64,000 nt of DNA from CAG-390 sp964579135 (GCA_964579135.1 CAZOFD010000004.1:1-64000); one strand, 5' to 3'. Counted from the first letter of the stretch, positions 25,952 to 34,646 are shown. A program made the numbers and translations. Notes: generated from the letters alone by a model not told the origin.

Positions 25952-26050
25952 CGTCTTCGCCGGACGGCGAAAAAACGCATCTTGCTCCGCTTGCGGCATA
26001 AACTTTCGCGATGCCGCATACAATGGAGTGGAAAAGCGAGGTGTGTTGCA

Positions 26051-26329
26051 TTGGATCGAAATTCTCTCGGCACGGAGCATACTTTCTCCGTGCGTGCGCG
26101 AAAAGACGTTCGCGTGGACGGGGTAAAAAGTCTTGTCGGCTTTGACGAGAGTGCGGTGATATTCGACACCGACGGCGGAGAGCTGACGGTCGAGGGGAGC
26201 GCGCTTTGCGTTAAGTCGCTCGATCTCGAACGCGGCGCGTCGGAGATAAGCGGAGAGATATCGGGGGTCTATTATTCCGACGGATACGTGCGCAAAAAGA
26301 GAAAGATATCGTTTGCGAGATCGGAATGA
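26051..26329 (+). CDS. yabP: Sporulation protein YabP
   Basis: 92 residues of the YabP/YqfC fold: repeated short beta strands such as VDGVKSLVGFDESAVIFDT and GGELTVEGSALCVKSLDLE. I place the start at the TTG at 26051, nine bases after GAGG (26038-26041); upstream codons would give a non-homologous N terminus. YabP is needed late in sporulation together with YabQ. Its stop overlaps the yabQ ATG (ATGA). Confidence 0.85.
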   Translation: MDRNSLGTEHTFSVRARKDVRVDGVKSLVGFDESAVIFDTDGGELTVEGSALCVKSLDLERGASEISGEISGVYYSDGYVRKKRKISFARSE

Positions 26330-27057
26330 CGCCGCTTACCGTCGACCCGAGCGCTCTCTTTAAGCTCGCGCTTTTTTCGATATTGCACGGCGGCGCGGCG
26401 GCGTGGGCGGACGTTGCCGTTTCCGTTGCGCTGCGACCGCGCTTGCTTGTCGACCTAAAAGGGGTGCCGCTGCGTTCGTATGCGCACAAATTCGCGAGGG
26501 GAAAGTGCGAAAACGAAAAAAAGGGAGCGAAGATCGCAACTTTCCTCACGGATCTTGCCCTTTGCCTATATTTCGCGTGTACGCTTATACTTCTGAATTT
26601 TATATTTAACAACGGGCGCTTCAGGCTTTTTTCGGCGATATTGTCCGCGGCGTCTTGCTTTGCCGCAAGAAAGCTCTTCGGAACTGTTTTTGCCGTCTTT
26701 TCGGCGTGGCTCGGCTTTCTTTTGCTGCGTTTTGCGGCTTTGATCGTTTTGCCGCCGAAATTTTTGATCCGTTGTCTGCGGCGCGCTTTTGCGCCCGTCG
26801 TCGCCGCGGCAAAACGCGGTGTGCGTGCCTTGCGCTCGCGTAGGCGTAAAAAGAGTTTGCAACTGAGGATACGCCGCGCCGGCGAAGACGGTCTGTTGGC
26901 AAATTTTTCGCCACATACATACGATAGAGGCGACGACGCTTCGAAAAAGCTCAAAAAACAAAATTCCGCGCATATTCGGAGGAAGTATGAAAAGGATAAA
27001 ATCGGGATACGCCGAAAACGACGAAACGCCGCTGAACAGAGCGGGGACGATAGTTAA
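26326..27057 (+). CDS. yabQ: Spore cortex protein YabQ, long basic C terminus
   Basis: 243 residues: a membrane region with about five hydrophobic segments (20-165) followed by an Arg/Lys-rich tail (about 168-243) containing RSRRRKK and RRKRRNAAEQ. YabQ is required for cortex formation in sporulation. The protein is longer than I expect for the family and its last 71 bases overlap divIC in another frame. That could be a real overlap or a tail extended by a lost stop. Identification rests on gene order and membrane pattern as well as weak sequence likeness. Confidence 0.72.
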   Translation: MTPLTVDPSALFKLALFSILHGGAAAWADVAVSVALRPRLLVDLKGVPLRSYAHKFARGKCENEKKGAKIATFLTDLALCLYFACTLILLNFIFNNGRFRLFSAILSAASCFAARKLFGTVFAVFSAWLGFLLLRFAALIVLPPKFLIRCLRRAFAPVVAAAKRGVRALRSRRRKKSLQLRIRRAGEDGLLANFSPHTYDRGDDASKKLKKQNSAHIRRKYEKDKIGIRRKRRNAAEQSGDDS

Positions 27058-27292
27058 AATATCTTTGATGGTCTTGATAATAGTCCTTTTGGCGATATCC
27101 GCCGATATGCTTATGGAATACGGCGACCTCGTGCGCGAGCGCGATCTGCTTGCGGCGCAAAAAGAGGCACTCGAAGAACGGCGCGAGGAGTACAGCGACC
27201 AGATCGGGGCGGACGTGGACAGGGATTATGTTGACAGATATGCGAAAGAGAACGGTTTCGTTTCTCCCGACGAGGACAATTACTACGGTTGA
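26987..27292 (+). CDS. divIC: Septum formation initiator, DivIC/FtsB family
   Basis: 101 residues: a short cytoplasmic N terminus, one membrane helix (about 23-41), then a coiled coil (RERDLLAAQKEALEERREEY) and the family's C-terminal YVDRYAKENGFVSPDE, matching the usual E..AR...Y..PGE region. DivIC joins FtsL and DivIB in the divisome. The start is six bases after GGAGGAAG. It is the last gene of the cluster. Confidence 0.88.
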   Translation: MKRIKSGYAENDETPLNRAGTIVKISLMVLIIVLLAISADMLMEYGDLVRERDLLAAQKEALEERREEYSDQIGADVDRDYVDRYAKENGFVSPDEDNYYG

Positions 27293-27313
27293 TATATCAA
27301 CTGCGCGAAAACA

Positions 27314-27351
27314 AAAAAGCTCACCGATCGGATGTGATCGGTGAGCTTTTT
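27314..27351. terminator. Bidirectional terminator between divIC and the TSCPD gene
   Basis: AAAAAGCTCACCGATC (27314-27329) pairs perfectly with GATCGGTGAGCTTTTT (27336-27351) around GGATGT. T-runs are present for both directions, serving the converging divIC cluster and htpG unit. Confidence 0.95.
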
Positions 27352-27352
27352 A

Positions 27353-27601
27353 TCAGTTCATTTCCTTAAGCGCACGAGCGAGTTGGTCGGGGCAAGACGT
27401 GGGCTTGAGCCCGCATTTTATGCCCTCGAGGCGCGTGATGGCTTCGGCAACGTCCATACCGCGAACGAGTGCGGCGACGCCTTGCGTGTTTCCGCTGCAG
27501 CCGCCGTTGAATTTTACGTTTGCGATCTTTCCGTCGTCGCCGATTTCGATATCTATCGAGCGAGAGCAAACTCCTTTTGTCATATAAGTGCTTTTTTTCA
27601 T
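27353..27601 (-). CDS. TSCPD domain protein (TIGR03905-like)
   Basis: 82 residues with NVKFNGGCSGNTQGVAALV and CGLKPTSCPDQLARAL; the TSCPD motif names the family. This domain also occurs at the C terminus of class II ribonucleotide reductases, where it may bind metal or substrate; the free-standing protein has no known function. I chose the ATG at 27601 because the family typically starts M-K-x-x-Y-x-T-K-G; a TTG two codons upstream is possible. It starts two bases after the htpG stop, so they are co-transcribed. Confidence 0.88.
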   Translation of the reverse strand: MKKSTYMTKGVCSRSIDIEIGDDGKIANVKFNGGCSGNTQGVAALVRGMDVAEAITRLEGIKCGLKPTSCPDQLARALKEMN

Positions 27602-27603
27602 TT

Positions 27604-29466
27604 TCAAATCAACTCCATAAGATCATATCCGTCTTTCAAAAGCGCGGAGAGCTCGTCCGCGCTCGGCTTTTTTTGCGTCAGCAACGCGAGTCTGTATACG
27701 AGCCCGATGGTTGCGACCGTTTTTTTGTCGTCGGGGGCGTCTTTTGCCATAGCGCTTAATTTTTCGTAAAGCGGGCAGGCGCTGTTGAGGGTAAGGGTGT
27801 AGTCGAGCGGTATTTCCGGCGCCCCGTCGCCCGGCACGGAGTAAAGGCGTATCATATCCTCGAGGCGGCGCGATTCTTCGCTTACGGAGAGGACGGCGGG
27901 GATCTCGGCGTTTTTGAGCGACTCCGCCTTTACCGTAAGCTTTTCGTTGCCGGACACGGCTTTGAAGGCGGAAACAAGGCGTTCGTCAACGTCAACGCGG
28001 TCGCAGTCGGCGATAAGCGACGAATCGATGCCGGAATCGACGCGAATGAATTTTATGCCCGATCCGTACTGTTCTATCGAAGAGAGAAATTGCGAATCGA
28101 AAGAAAGATCGAACACGGCGACCTCGATCCCGTTATCGCGTAGCATTGCGACGTGCTGCGCCTGCAGAGCGGGGTCGGTGGTGTAATAGATCTTGCCCTC
28201 GTGCTTTTCTTTGGCTTTTTCGAGATATTCGTCGTAGGTTTCGCACTTACCGTCGGTCAGGCGCAAAAGCAGACTGTTTTTGACTTTGTCGTAAAAACCG
28301 CGCTCGCGCAGGCAGGCGAATTCGAGGAAGATGCGGATATCCGCATACAACTTTTCGTATTTTTCGCGCTCGTTCGTCGCAAGGGAGTTCAGTTTGTCGG
28401 CTACCTTTTTGACTATATGCTTCGACATCTTTTTGACGTATGCGTCGTCTTGGAGATAGCTGCGCGAAACGTTCAGCGGCAACTCGGGGCAGTCGAGAGC
28501 GCCCTTAAGCATCAAAAGATAGTCCGGCAGAACTTCTTTGACGTTGTCGGCGACGAAGACCTGGTTGTAAAAGAGCTTGACTTCGCCCTCGAGCGATTGC
28601 GCGTCTTGGCGTATGCGGGGGAAGAAGAGAATACCTTTGAAGTTGAGGGGATAGTCCGCGTTTATATGCACGTGAAAGAGCGGATCCTGCGGGTCGAAAA
28701 ACAATTTATGATAAAGTTCGTTGTATTCTTCTTCCGTGATCTCGGAGGCGGGGCGGCACCAAAGGGGAACCGTCGTGTTTACGGGTTTGGCATCGCTCTC
28801 GTTGTGCGCCTGCTCGTCGCCCTCCGCGTTCTCTTCGCCTGCGGAAAAGTATATCGGTACGGGCATAAACGCGCAATATTTGTCGAGGATGCCGAGTATC
28901 CTCGTGGGGTCGAGATATTCTTTTTCCGCGTCGCAAACGTGCATGGTTACGCTTGTGCCGCGCTCGGTGCGGCTCGAGGGGGATATCTCGTATTCTCCCG
29001 CCTCGTTGCAGGTCCAGTGCACAGCGGGCGAGCCGTCATACGACTTCGTGTCGATCTCAACGACGTCGCTTATCATAAACGAGGAGTAAAATCCGAGCCC
29101 GAAGTGACCGATTATGCCGTTTGAATTATCTCCGTTTTCGTATTTTTGAACGAAATCGAGAGCCCCCGACAAAGCGATGGAGCATATATAGCGCCGCACC
29201 TCGTCCTCCGTCATACCGATGCCGTTATCGCAGACGGTAATCGTGCCTGCCGCTTTATCGAGCTCGACGGTTATGCGAAAGTCGCTCCCGTCAAGCTCGG
29301 TTTGCCCGAGCGACGCGAGGCGCCGCAGTTTTGTCACCGCGTCGGAAGCGTTTGATACTATCTCGCGCAGAAAAATATCTTTTTCGGAATATAACCATTT
29401 TTTTATTATCGGAAATATATGTTCCGTTTCGACGGATATTCCGCCTTTTTTTTCGGTTTGATCCAT
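27604..29466 (-). CDS. htpG: Chaperone Hsp90
   Basis: ATP-dependent chaperone of 620 residues. The N-terminal ATPase has FLREIVSNASDAVTKLRRLA, DNGIGMTEDEV and GIIGHFGLGFYSSFMISD. The middle domain includes GILFFPRIRQDAQ and the catalytic-loop Arg in LPLNVSRSYLQDD; the C-terminal dimerisation domain is complete. The start follows AAGGAG. It has its own strong promoter and no CIRCE element that I can see. Confidence 0.97.
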   Translation of the reverse strand: MDQTEKKGGISVETEHIFPIIKKWLYSEKDIFLREIVSNASDAVTKLRRLASLGQTELDGSDFRITVELDKAAGTITVCDNGIGMTEDEVRRYICSIALSGALDFVQKYENGDNSNGIIGHFGLGFYSSFMISDVVEIDTKSYDGSPAVHWTCNEAGEYEISPSSRTERGTSVTMHVCDAEKEYLDPTRILGILDKYCAFMPVPIYFSAGEENAEGDEQAHNESDAKPVNTTVPLWCRPASEITEEEYNELYHKLFFDPQDPLFHVHINADYPLNFKGILFFPRIRQDAQSLEGEVKLFYNQVFVADNVKEVLPDYLLMLKGALDCPELPLNVSRSYLQDDAYVKKMSKHIVKKVADKLNSLATNEREKYEKLYADIRIFLEFACLRERGFYDKVKNSLLLRLTDGKCETYDEYLEKAKEKHEGKIYYTTDPALQAQHVAMLRDNGIEVAVFDLSFDSQFLSSIEQYGSGIKFIRVDSGIDSSLIADCDRVDVDERLVSAFKAVSGNEKLTVKAESLKNAEIPAVLSVSEESRRLEDMIRLYSVPGDGAPEIPLDYTLTLNSACPLYEKLSAMAKDAPDDKKTVATIGLVYRLALLTQKKPSADELSALLKDGYDLMELI

Positions 29467-29518
29467 AATTTTCGCACTCCTTTTTTTATTTTGTCGAAAT
29501 TATCGTTTTATACCGTAA

Positions 29519-29546
29519 ATTATACTCTTATTTTGCGTTTTGTCAA
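29519..29546 (-). promoter_or_regulatory. Promoter of htpG
   Basis: TTGACA (29541-29546), 16-base spacer, TATAAT (29519-29524) on the minus strand. It is a sigma-A type promoter; no inverted repeat resembling a heat-shock operator was found nearby. Confidence 0.88.
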
Positions 29547-29618
29547 GAAAAGCGCAGCAATCGAGCGCTCTTGCGGGGCGAAAGTTGCGGACGCGGGCAA
29601 AAAAATGTCGAATTGCAC

Positions 29619-29647
29619 TTGAAAATATTCGCACCGTATGATATCAT
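29619..29647 (+). promoter_or_regulatory. Promoter of ispE
   Basis: TTGAAA (29619-29624), 17-base spacer, TATCAT (29642-29647). Transcription would begin near 29654, which rules out a coding start at 29638 and supports 29680. Confidence 0.7.
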
Positions 29648-29679
29648 ATAATGAATTTGTTGTTTTTCGGAGGGGCGAT

Positions 29680-30579
29680 ATGTGTATCGGCGTTCGGTTA
29701 AGGGCGAATGCGAAGATAAATCTCCATCTGTCAGTCGGCTCGCGCAGAGAGGACGGTATGCATACGGTTGATACCGTTATGCAATCGGTGGATCTTTGCG
29801 ACCTTATCGACGTTTGCGTAAAACGCGGCGACGGTACGGAGCTACTGTGCGACGACCCAAACGTTCCGACGGACGGCACAAACCTTGCGGCGAAAGCCGC
29901 CGAGGCGTATTTTGCGCACGTCGGCGAAAGGCGCGCGATACGCATTGCGATCGAAAAGCATATACCGTCGCGTGCGGGTATGGGCGGCGGAAGCGCGGAC
30001 GCGGCTGCAGTGCTCGTCGGCTTGAACAGGGCTCTCGGCGGTATCTGCAACGGCGAGGAGCTATGTGCGATAGGCTCGCGAATCGGCGCGGACGTGCCGT
30101 TTTGCATAAGCGGCGGTTGCAAACGAATGACGGGCATCGGCGACTCTTTGGCACAGACTCTTGCGTCGCCGCGGCTGCATATCCTGGTGGCAAAGGTCGG
30201 CGAGGGCGTTTCGACCCCTCGGGCATATGCGGCGATAGATCGTTTGCGCGAGGCGGGAGCACTCGGCGCACCGTCATCGGAGCCGTTGCTTGCTCATTTG
30301 CTTCGCGGCGACGCGGCGGGCGCTCGGGCGTGTATGCAAAACGATTTCGAAGCCGTTATCTCGGATTTTTCTCCGCGCACCGCACGTCTTACGTCGTTCC
30401 TTTCGCAAAGAAGCGACAAGGCTATGCTGTGCGGCAGCGGATCGGCTGTTTTTGCTCTTTTCGGGGCTTTTGAGGCAGCCGAGAGGTGTCGGCGCGAGGT
30501 TGCGAATGCCTTTCCCGATGCGTTTTTGTCGGTTTGTAAAACGGCTGACGAGGGCGTTTGCGTGATAAAAGAATATTAA
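29680..30579 (+). CDS. ispE: 4-(cytidine 5'-diphospho)-2-C-methyl-D-erythritol kinase
   Basis: GHMP-family kinase of 299 residues, fourth step of the MEP isoprenoid pathway. Motifs: ANAKINLHLSV near the N terminus with the catalytic Lys/Asn region, and the ATP loop PSRAGMGGGSADAAAVL (about 96-112). C-terminal AMLCGSGSAVFALF is the third GHMP motif. The start at ATG 29680 has GGAGGGG at 29669-29675. dxr, ispG and part of dxs of the same pathway are also in this window. Confidence 0.95.
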   Translation: MCIGVRLRANAKINLHLSVGSRREDGMHTVDTVMQSVDLCDLIDVCVKRGDGTELLCDDPNVPTDGTNLAAKAAEAYFAHVGERRAIRIAIEKHIPSRAGMGGGSADAAAVLVGLNRALGGICNGEELCAIGSRIGADVPFCISGGCKRMTGIGDSLAQTLASPRLHILVAKVGEGVSTPRAYAAIDRLREAGALGAPSSEPLLAHLLRGDAAGARACMQNDFEAVISDFSPRTARLTSFLSQRSDKAMLCGSGSAVFALFGAFEAAERCRREVANAFPDAFLSVCKTADEGVCVIKEY

Positions 30580-30596
30580 GGCGGGAGTTTATGCAT

Positions 30597-31388
30597 ATGA
30601 CGAACGAGTCAAACGCGGTCGGCGCGGAATACGACGCCGACGCCATACTTTGCACGGCGATCGACATAGGTGAACATCTGCTTAAAAGCGGGAGCGAGAT
30701 AAGCCGAGTGGAAAACACCATCGAGCGCATCTGTTATGCGTACGGGGCGTCTCACGTCGAGGCTTTTGCCATCATAAACCTTATAAACGCTTCGATAAGA
30801 ATGCCCGACGGTTCGTATTCCGACCAGATACGGCGTGTCAAGGGCTCCTCGAACAATTTTTACAAAATCGAAGCGATGAATCGTATCTCGCGGGATATGT
30901 GCTCGGGCAGGATAACGCTTGACGAGGCGCGAGAGCGGATTGCCGAATGTAAAAAAGTATATCCTTATCCGAATTGGTTAAAGCACGTCGGCGCGTTTCT
31001 CTTCGTCGCGGGTTTCGTGGTCTTTTTCGGCGGCGGAGCGCTCGACGCTTTGATAGGCGGCTTGATAGGCACCGTGGTCAGCCTTTGTCGGTGTATAGAT
31101 TTGCCATTTAACAACGGAATGGTGAGCACCGTGCTCGGGTCGTTTATCGCGGCGTCGCTTGCCGTTATAGCGGTGCGAGTGGGGTTCGGGCGCGACGCCG
31201 ACGCGATAATCACGGGCACGATAATGCAGGTCATACCCGGAATGGCTTTCGGCATATCAGCGGTCGACCTGATAAACGGTAATTTCGCGTCGGGTGCGAT
31301 GCGACTGGTGCAGACTTTGCTGACTGCGGTGATGATAGCCATCGGCTATGCCGCGGCATTCGCCGTTTTCGGAGGGCTTGTAAAATGA
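30597..31388 (+). CDS. Threonine/serine exporter N-terminal unit (ThrE/YjjP, DUF1212)
   Basis: 263 residues: a soluble amphipathic first half with the hallmark GEHLLKSGSEISRVENTIER and NRISRDMCSGRITLDEA, then five hydrophobic segments. It corresponds to the N-terminal half of ThrE; YjjP/YjjB pairs export small acids or amino acids (succinate in E. coli, threonine/serine in Corynebacterium). I choose the ATG at 30597, nine bases from GCGGGAG; ATG 30591 sits too close. Its stop overlaps the next gene by four bases. Confidence 0.87.
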   Translation: MTNESNAVGAEYDADAILCTAIDIGEHLLKSGSEISRVENTIERICYAYGASHVEAFAIINLINASIRMPDGSYSDQIRRVKGSSNNFYKIEAMNRISRDMCSGRITLDEARERIAECKKVYPYPNWLKHVGAFLFVAGFVVFFGGGALDALIGGLIGTVVSLCRCIDLPFNNGMVSTVLGSFIAASLAVIAVRVGFGRDADAIITGTIMQVIPGMAFGISAVDLINGNFASGAMRLVQTLLTAVMIAIGYAAAFAVFGGLVK

Positions 31389-31909
31389 TATTCGAATGGA
31401 CCGTCAGGATACTCGGAGTGGTCGTCGGATCACTCGGATATTCGATAGTCGGCGGCGTATCGCCGCGCGCCCTTGTGCCCGTGGCGATAGGCGACTTCGT
31501 TTCGACGTCGATATACGTCGCGGCGGATCAGCTCGGCACGTCGCTCTTTTTGGCAAGCCTTACGGCTGCGTGTTTTGCCTCGTTGTTTGCGGAGATATTC
31601 GCGCGTATAGGCAAGATGCCCGCCGTGGTCATAATGATCCCTTCGCTTATTCCGCTTGCCCCGGGCGGCGCGCTTTATAACGCCGTGAGTTGCCTTTTGA
31701 AAAAAGATTACGCCGGTGCGCTCCCGTTTGCGGAGGACGCGGTGGCGGTCGCGGCGGGGATAGCGGGAGGCATTATTTGCGGGCTTGCGTTGCTTGCCGT
31801 TGCGACAGCGTCGGCGCGAGGGTTCTGCGGAATCCTCGCCAAACGCGAAAAAAAACGAAAGAAAACCGATAAAACGCAAGACGATCGGTCGACACTTAAT
31901 AATGGATAA
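31385..31909 (+). CDS. Threonine/serine exporter C-terminal unit (ThrE/YjjB, DUF3815)
   Basis: 174 residues, about five hydrophobic segments, with MIPSLIPLAPGGALYNAVSC, the PG-containing motif of the YjjB half. It ends in a lysine-rich tail. Overlap with the YjjP gene (ATGA) shows that the two halves are made together as a heteromeric carrier. Substrate not inferable beyond the family. Confidence 0.86.
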   Translation: MIFEWTVRILGVVVGSLGYSIVGGVSPRALVPVAIGDFVSTSIYVAADQLGTSLFLASLTAACFASLFAEIFARIGKMPAVVIMIPSLIPLAPGGALYNAVSCLLKKDYAGALPFAEDAVAVAAGIAGGIICGLALLAVATASARGFCGILAKREKKRKKTDKTQDDRSTLNNG

Positions 31910-32777
31910 GGCACAAATCGAAAGATACAATTCGCGCATATTCAAGATCCTCAGCGTTTTTTTAAATCTTCGCCCCGATTATATCACGCCCGAAATGATA
32001 CGCGAGATCACGTCGGGCGAGCGAGAGGGTGAGGAATATGCTTATGCCGCGCTCGTAGCGTCGGCATGCGGGCTCGATATATACGGCAACGCGCACGACA
32101 GGGAGTTTTTTGCCGAGTACTTCGTACCGGCGTTCCGCCGCGCCGACCCCGAGCCGTATATCAACGACCCGTACTATCGAAAGGTGCGCTTCCCCTCGGG
32201 GGAATGCGGCGATTGGAAATTCGAAAAGCGCGTTTGCCGTGCTTACGAAGCTTTCGTTTACAACGACCCGACAATTACTCCGAGCGGCAAGATAGTGCCG
32301 CAGATTGCGTACTTCCCGACGGATTACGAATACCCCGCGGTGACCGAGGGCGGACGCGAGTGGATGACGCTTATGCCCAACGAGATAAACACGACGCTGC
32401 CCGCAGTCGAGCGGGCGCACGGCAAAGTGCTGACTTTCGGTTTGGGGCTCGGATATTTCGCGTATCGCGCGGCGCTGAAGGACGAGGTCGAATCGGTGAC
32501 GGTGGTCGAGCTATCGGGCGACATAACGAATCTTTTCAAAACTTACGTGCTACCGCAGCTCGAGGTTGCCGACAAGATAAATATCGTTTGCGCCGACGCC
32601 TTTTCCTTCGCCGAGAACGAAATGGAAAAGGGCGGATACGATTTCGTTTTCGCCGATGTATGGCACGACCCCTCCGACGGAACGGAAGCGTATCTCAAAC
32701 TGAAAAAATACGAGGACAAGTTGCCGAGAGCGGAATTCGTTTATTGGATAGAGGATACGCTTAAGCTGTATATATGA
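31902..32777 (+). CDS. Unfamiliar Rossmann-fold protein, spermidine-synthase-like
   Basis: 291 residues. The C-terminal half is a class I SAM-binding fold: VLTFGLGLGYFAYRAA (motif I), SVTVVELSGDI (motif II acidic), INIVCADAFSF (motif III) and YDFVFADVWHDPSDG, resembling the spermidine synthase/methyltransferase superfamily. The N-terminal 150 residues are mainly charged and unlike a tetramerisation domain of SpeE. No RBS is clear; the start overlaps the end of the exporter gene by 8 bases, suggesting coupled translation. I cannot name the substrate. Confidence 0.7.
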   Translation: MDKAQIERYNSRIFKILSVFLNLRPDYITPEMIREITSGEREGEEYAYAALVASACGLDIYGNAHDREFFAEYFVPAFRRADPEPYINDPYYRKVRFPSGECGDWKFEKRVCRAYEAFVYNDPTITPSGKIVPQIAYFPTDYEYPAVTEGGREWMTLMPNEINTTLPAVERAHGKVLTFGLGLGYFAYRAALKDEVESVTVVELSGDITNLFKTYVLPQLEVADKINIVCADAFSFAENEMEKGGYDFVFADVWHDPSDGTEAYLKLKKYEDKLPRAEFVYWIEDTLKLYI

Positions 32778-32830
32778 TCGCAGAACGACGAACTTTGCCG
32801 ATAACTCAACTCGGCGGGAAAGGACAAACA

Positions 32831-33565
32831 ATGCTTGAAATCAAAGGACTCGGATTTAAAGCCGGCGAGGGCGGATCCGAAAAAGAGATCCTCAAAGGGA
32901 TAGATCTGAATATAAAAAGCGGCTCGTTTACCGTGCTGACGGGACCGAACGGAGGCGGAAAAACGACCCTTGCAAAGGCGATAATGGGTATCGTCGAGCC
33001 TACTTGCGGCAGGATAGTGTGGAACGGCACCGATATAACCGACGCCGATATAACGCAAAGGGCACGGATGGGGATAAGTTACGGTTTTCAGCAGCCCGCG
33101 AGATTTAAGGGTATGCGCGTGCGCGACCTGCTCGAGCTGGCAAGCGGGAAAAAGGGGCTTTCGACAGCCGATTGCTGCAAGTACCTGAATCGCGTAGGGC
33201 TTTGCGCGGGCGACTATATCGACAGGGACGTCGACGCATCTCTCTCGGGCGGCGAGGTCAAACGTATCGAGATCGCTACGATTCTTGCGAGGAACTCCGA
33301 GCTTATGATATTCGACGAGCCCGAGGCGGGGATCGATCTTTGGTCTTTTGCCAAACTCACGGAGACCTTTAGGGAGATGCATCGCGCGGGCGAAGCTACG
33401 ATAGTAGTTATTTCGCACCAAGAGCGGATAATAAACCTTGCGGACGAGATTGTCGTCTTGGCTGACGGTAAGGTCGCTCGCCACGGAACGAAAGACGAGA
33501 TATTCCCGTCCATCATAGCGGGGGCGGAGCCGGGGTGCAAATATATGAAAGCGTCGGAGGTCTGA
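32831..33565 (+). CDS. sufC: SufC-like Fe-S cluster assembly ATPase
   Basis: 244-residue ABC-type ATPase. Walker A GPNGGGKTT (about 37-45), SYGFQQPARFKGMRVRDLL, signature LSGGEVKRIEI, Walker B MIFDEPEAGIDLWSF. The Q-loop and SGGE form are those of SufC rather than a transporter ATPase. ATG 32831 follows AAAGGAC. It sits directly before a SufB/SufD-like gene and with no sufS, sufU or second SufB/D gene, i.e. the two-component arrangement of a minimal SUF-like system (SMS). Confidence 0.9.
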   Translation: MLEIKGLGFKAGEGGSEKEILKGIDLNIKSGSFTVLTGPNGGGKTTLAKAIMGIVEPTCGRIVWNGTDITDADITQRARMGISYGFQQPARFKGMRVRDLLELASGKKGLSTADCCKYLNRVGLCAGDYIDRDVDASLSGGEVKRIEIATILARNSELMIFDEPEAGIDLWSFAKLTETFREMHRAGEATIVVISHQERIINLADEIVVLADGKVARHGTKDEIFPSIIAGAEPGCKYMKASEV

Positions 33566-33566
33566 T

Positions 33567-34484
33567 ATGGACAGCAACGAGATCAAACTTTTGCGCGAGA
33601 TCGCCGATCTCGAGACCGTGCCGCAGGGGGCGTACAATCTGCGACGCAACGGAGAAAGCGGCGGTCGCGCCTCAACCGAGAATATAATCATAGAGCCGAA
33701 AGAAAAAGGGAACGGCATAATCATAAAGATAAAGGACGGAACGAAAAACGAATCCTGCCATATTCCCGTTATAATGACGCAAAGCGGTCTGACCGACGTC
33801 GTATACAACGACTTTTATATCGGCGAGGATTGCGACGTGCTTATCGTCGCGGGCTGCGGCATACACAATTCCGGCTGCGAAACGAGCAGGCACGACGGCA
33901 TCCACACCTTTTACGTTGGCAAAAACTCGCGCGTCAGATACGTCGAAAAGCATTACGGCTCGGGAGAGGGAACGGGCGACCGCGTGCTCGACCCGAAAAC
34001 GACGGTATATCTCTCCGAGGGATCGTTTATGCAAATGGATATGACGCAGATACGCGGCGTCGACTCCACGGACAGAAAAACCGAGATATTCGTCGGAAAA
34101 AACGCCGAGGTCGTCGTTAACGAAAAACTTATGACGCACGGAGACCAGGTCGCCATCTCCAAGATGGACGTCGTTTTGCAGGAGAGCGGCGCGACGGGGC
34201 GCATAGTCTCGAGGTCCGTTGCGCGCGACCGCTCCGTACAAACGTTTTACCCGAATCTGACGGGAAAAGCCGCAAGTTTCGGTCACGTTGAATGCGATTC
34301 CATAATAATGGACGAAGCGAAGATCACCTCCGTGCCTGCGATAAGCGCCGAGCACACCGATGCAAGGCTCGTGCACGAGGCGGCTATCGGCAAGATAGCG
34401 GGCGATCAACTGCTCAAACTTATGACTCTCGGTCTTGACGAAAAGCAGGCGGAGGAGAAGATCCTCGAGGGATTTCTTAACTGA
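33567..34484 (+). CDS. SufB/SufD-like scaffold of a minimal SUF (SMS) system
   Basis: 305 residues, shorter than E. coli SufB (about 495) and SufD (about 420): it lacks their long N-terminal region and consists largely of the beta-helix core. YLSEGSFMQMDMTQIRGVD and FGHVECDSIIMDEA lead to HTDARLVHEAAIGKIAGDQL, the conserved C-terminal block with Cys and Glu that hold the nascent cluster. It forms a complex with the SufC-like ATPase encoded just before (start six bases after GGAGG). A short C-terminal helix region LGLDEKQAEEKILEGFL ends the protein. Confidence 0.88.
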   Translation: MDSNEIKLLREIADLETVPQGAYNLRRNGESGGRASTENIIIEPKEKGNGIIIKIKDGTKNESCHIPVIMTQSGLTDVVYNDFYIGEDCDVLIVAGCGIHNSGCETSRHDGIHTFYVGKNSRVRYVEKHYGSGEGTGDRVLDPKTTVYLSEGSFMQMDMTQIRGVDSTDRKTEIFVGKNAEVVVNEKLMTHGDQVAISKMDVVLQESGATGRIVSRSVARDRSVQTFYPNLTGKAASFGHVECDSIIMDEAKITSVPAISAEHTDARLVHEAAIGKIAGDQLLKLMTLGLDEKQAEEKILEGFLN

Positions 34485-34581
34485 TTTTTTCGGTAAAATA
34501 ACGATTTATTGCTTTATGATAACGGCAAATTCAAGGTTTTACACAAAAAGCACAAATGCTGTGAACTTTTTCAAAAATATG

Positions 34582-34610
34582 TTGACAAAGTTCACAAAAT
34601 GAGCTATTAT
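34582..34610 (+). promoter_or_regulatory. Promoter of the HU gene
   Basis: TTGACA (34582-34587), 17-base spacer, TATTAT (34605-34610). The imperfect direct repeats GTGAACTTTTTC and AAGTTCACA around it may be binding sites. Confidence 0.85.
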
Positions 34611-34646
34611 TTACTTGCAAAAAATATTTCGAAAGGAAATTTTAAA

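Noticed and set aside
34509..34646. N-terminal extension of HU
   Set aside because: The promoter lies inside it; the family starts at the ATG at 34647.
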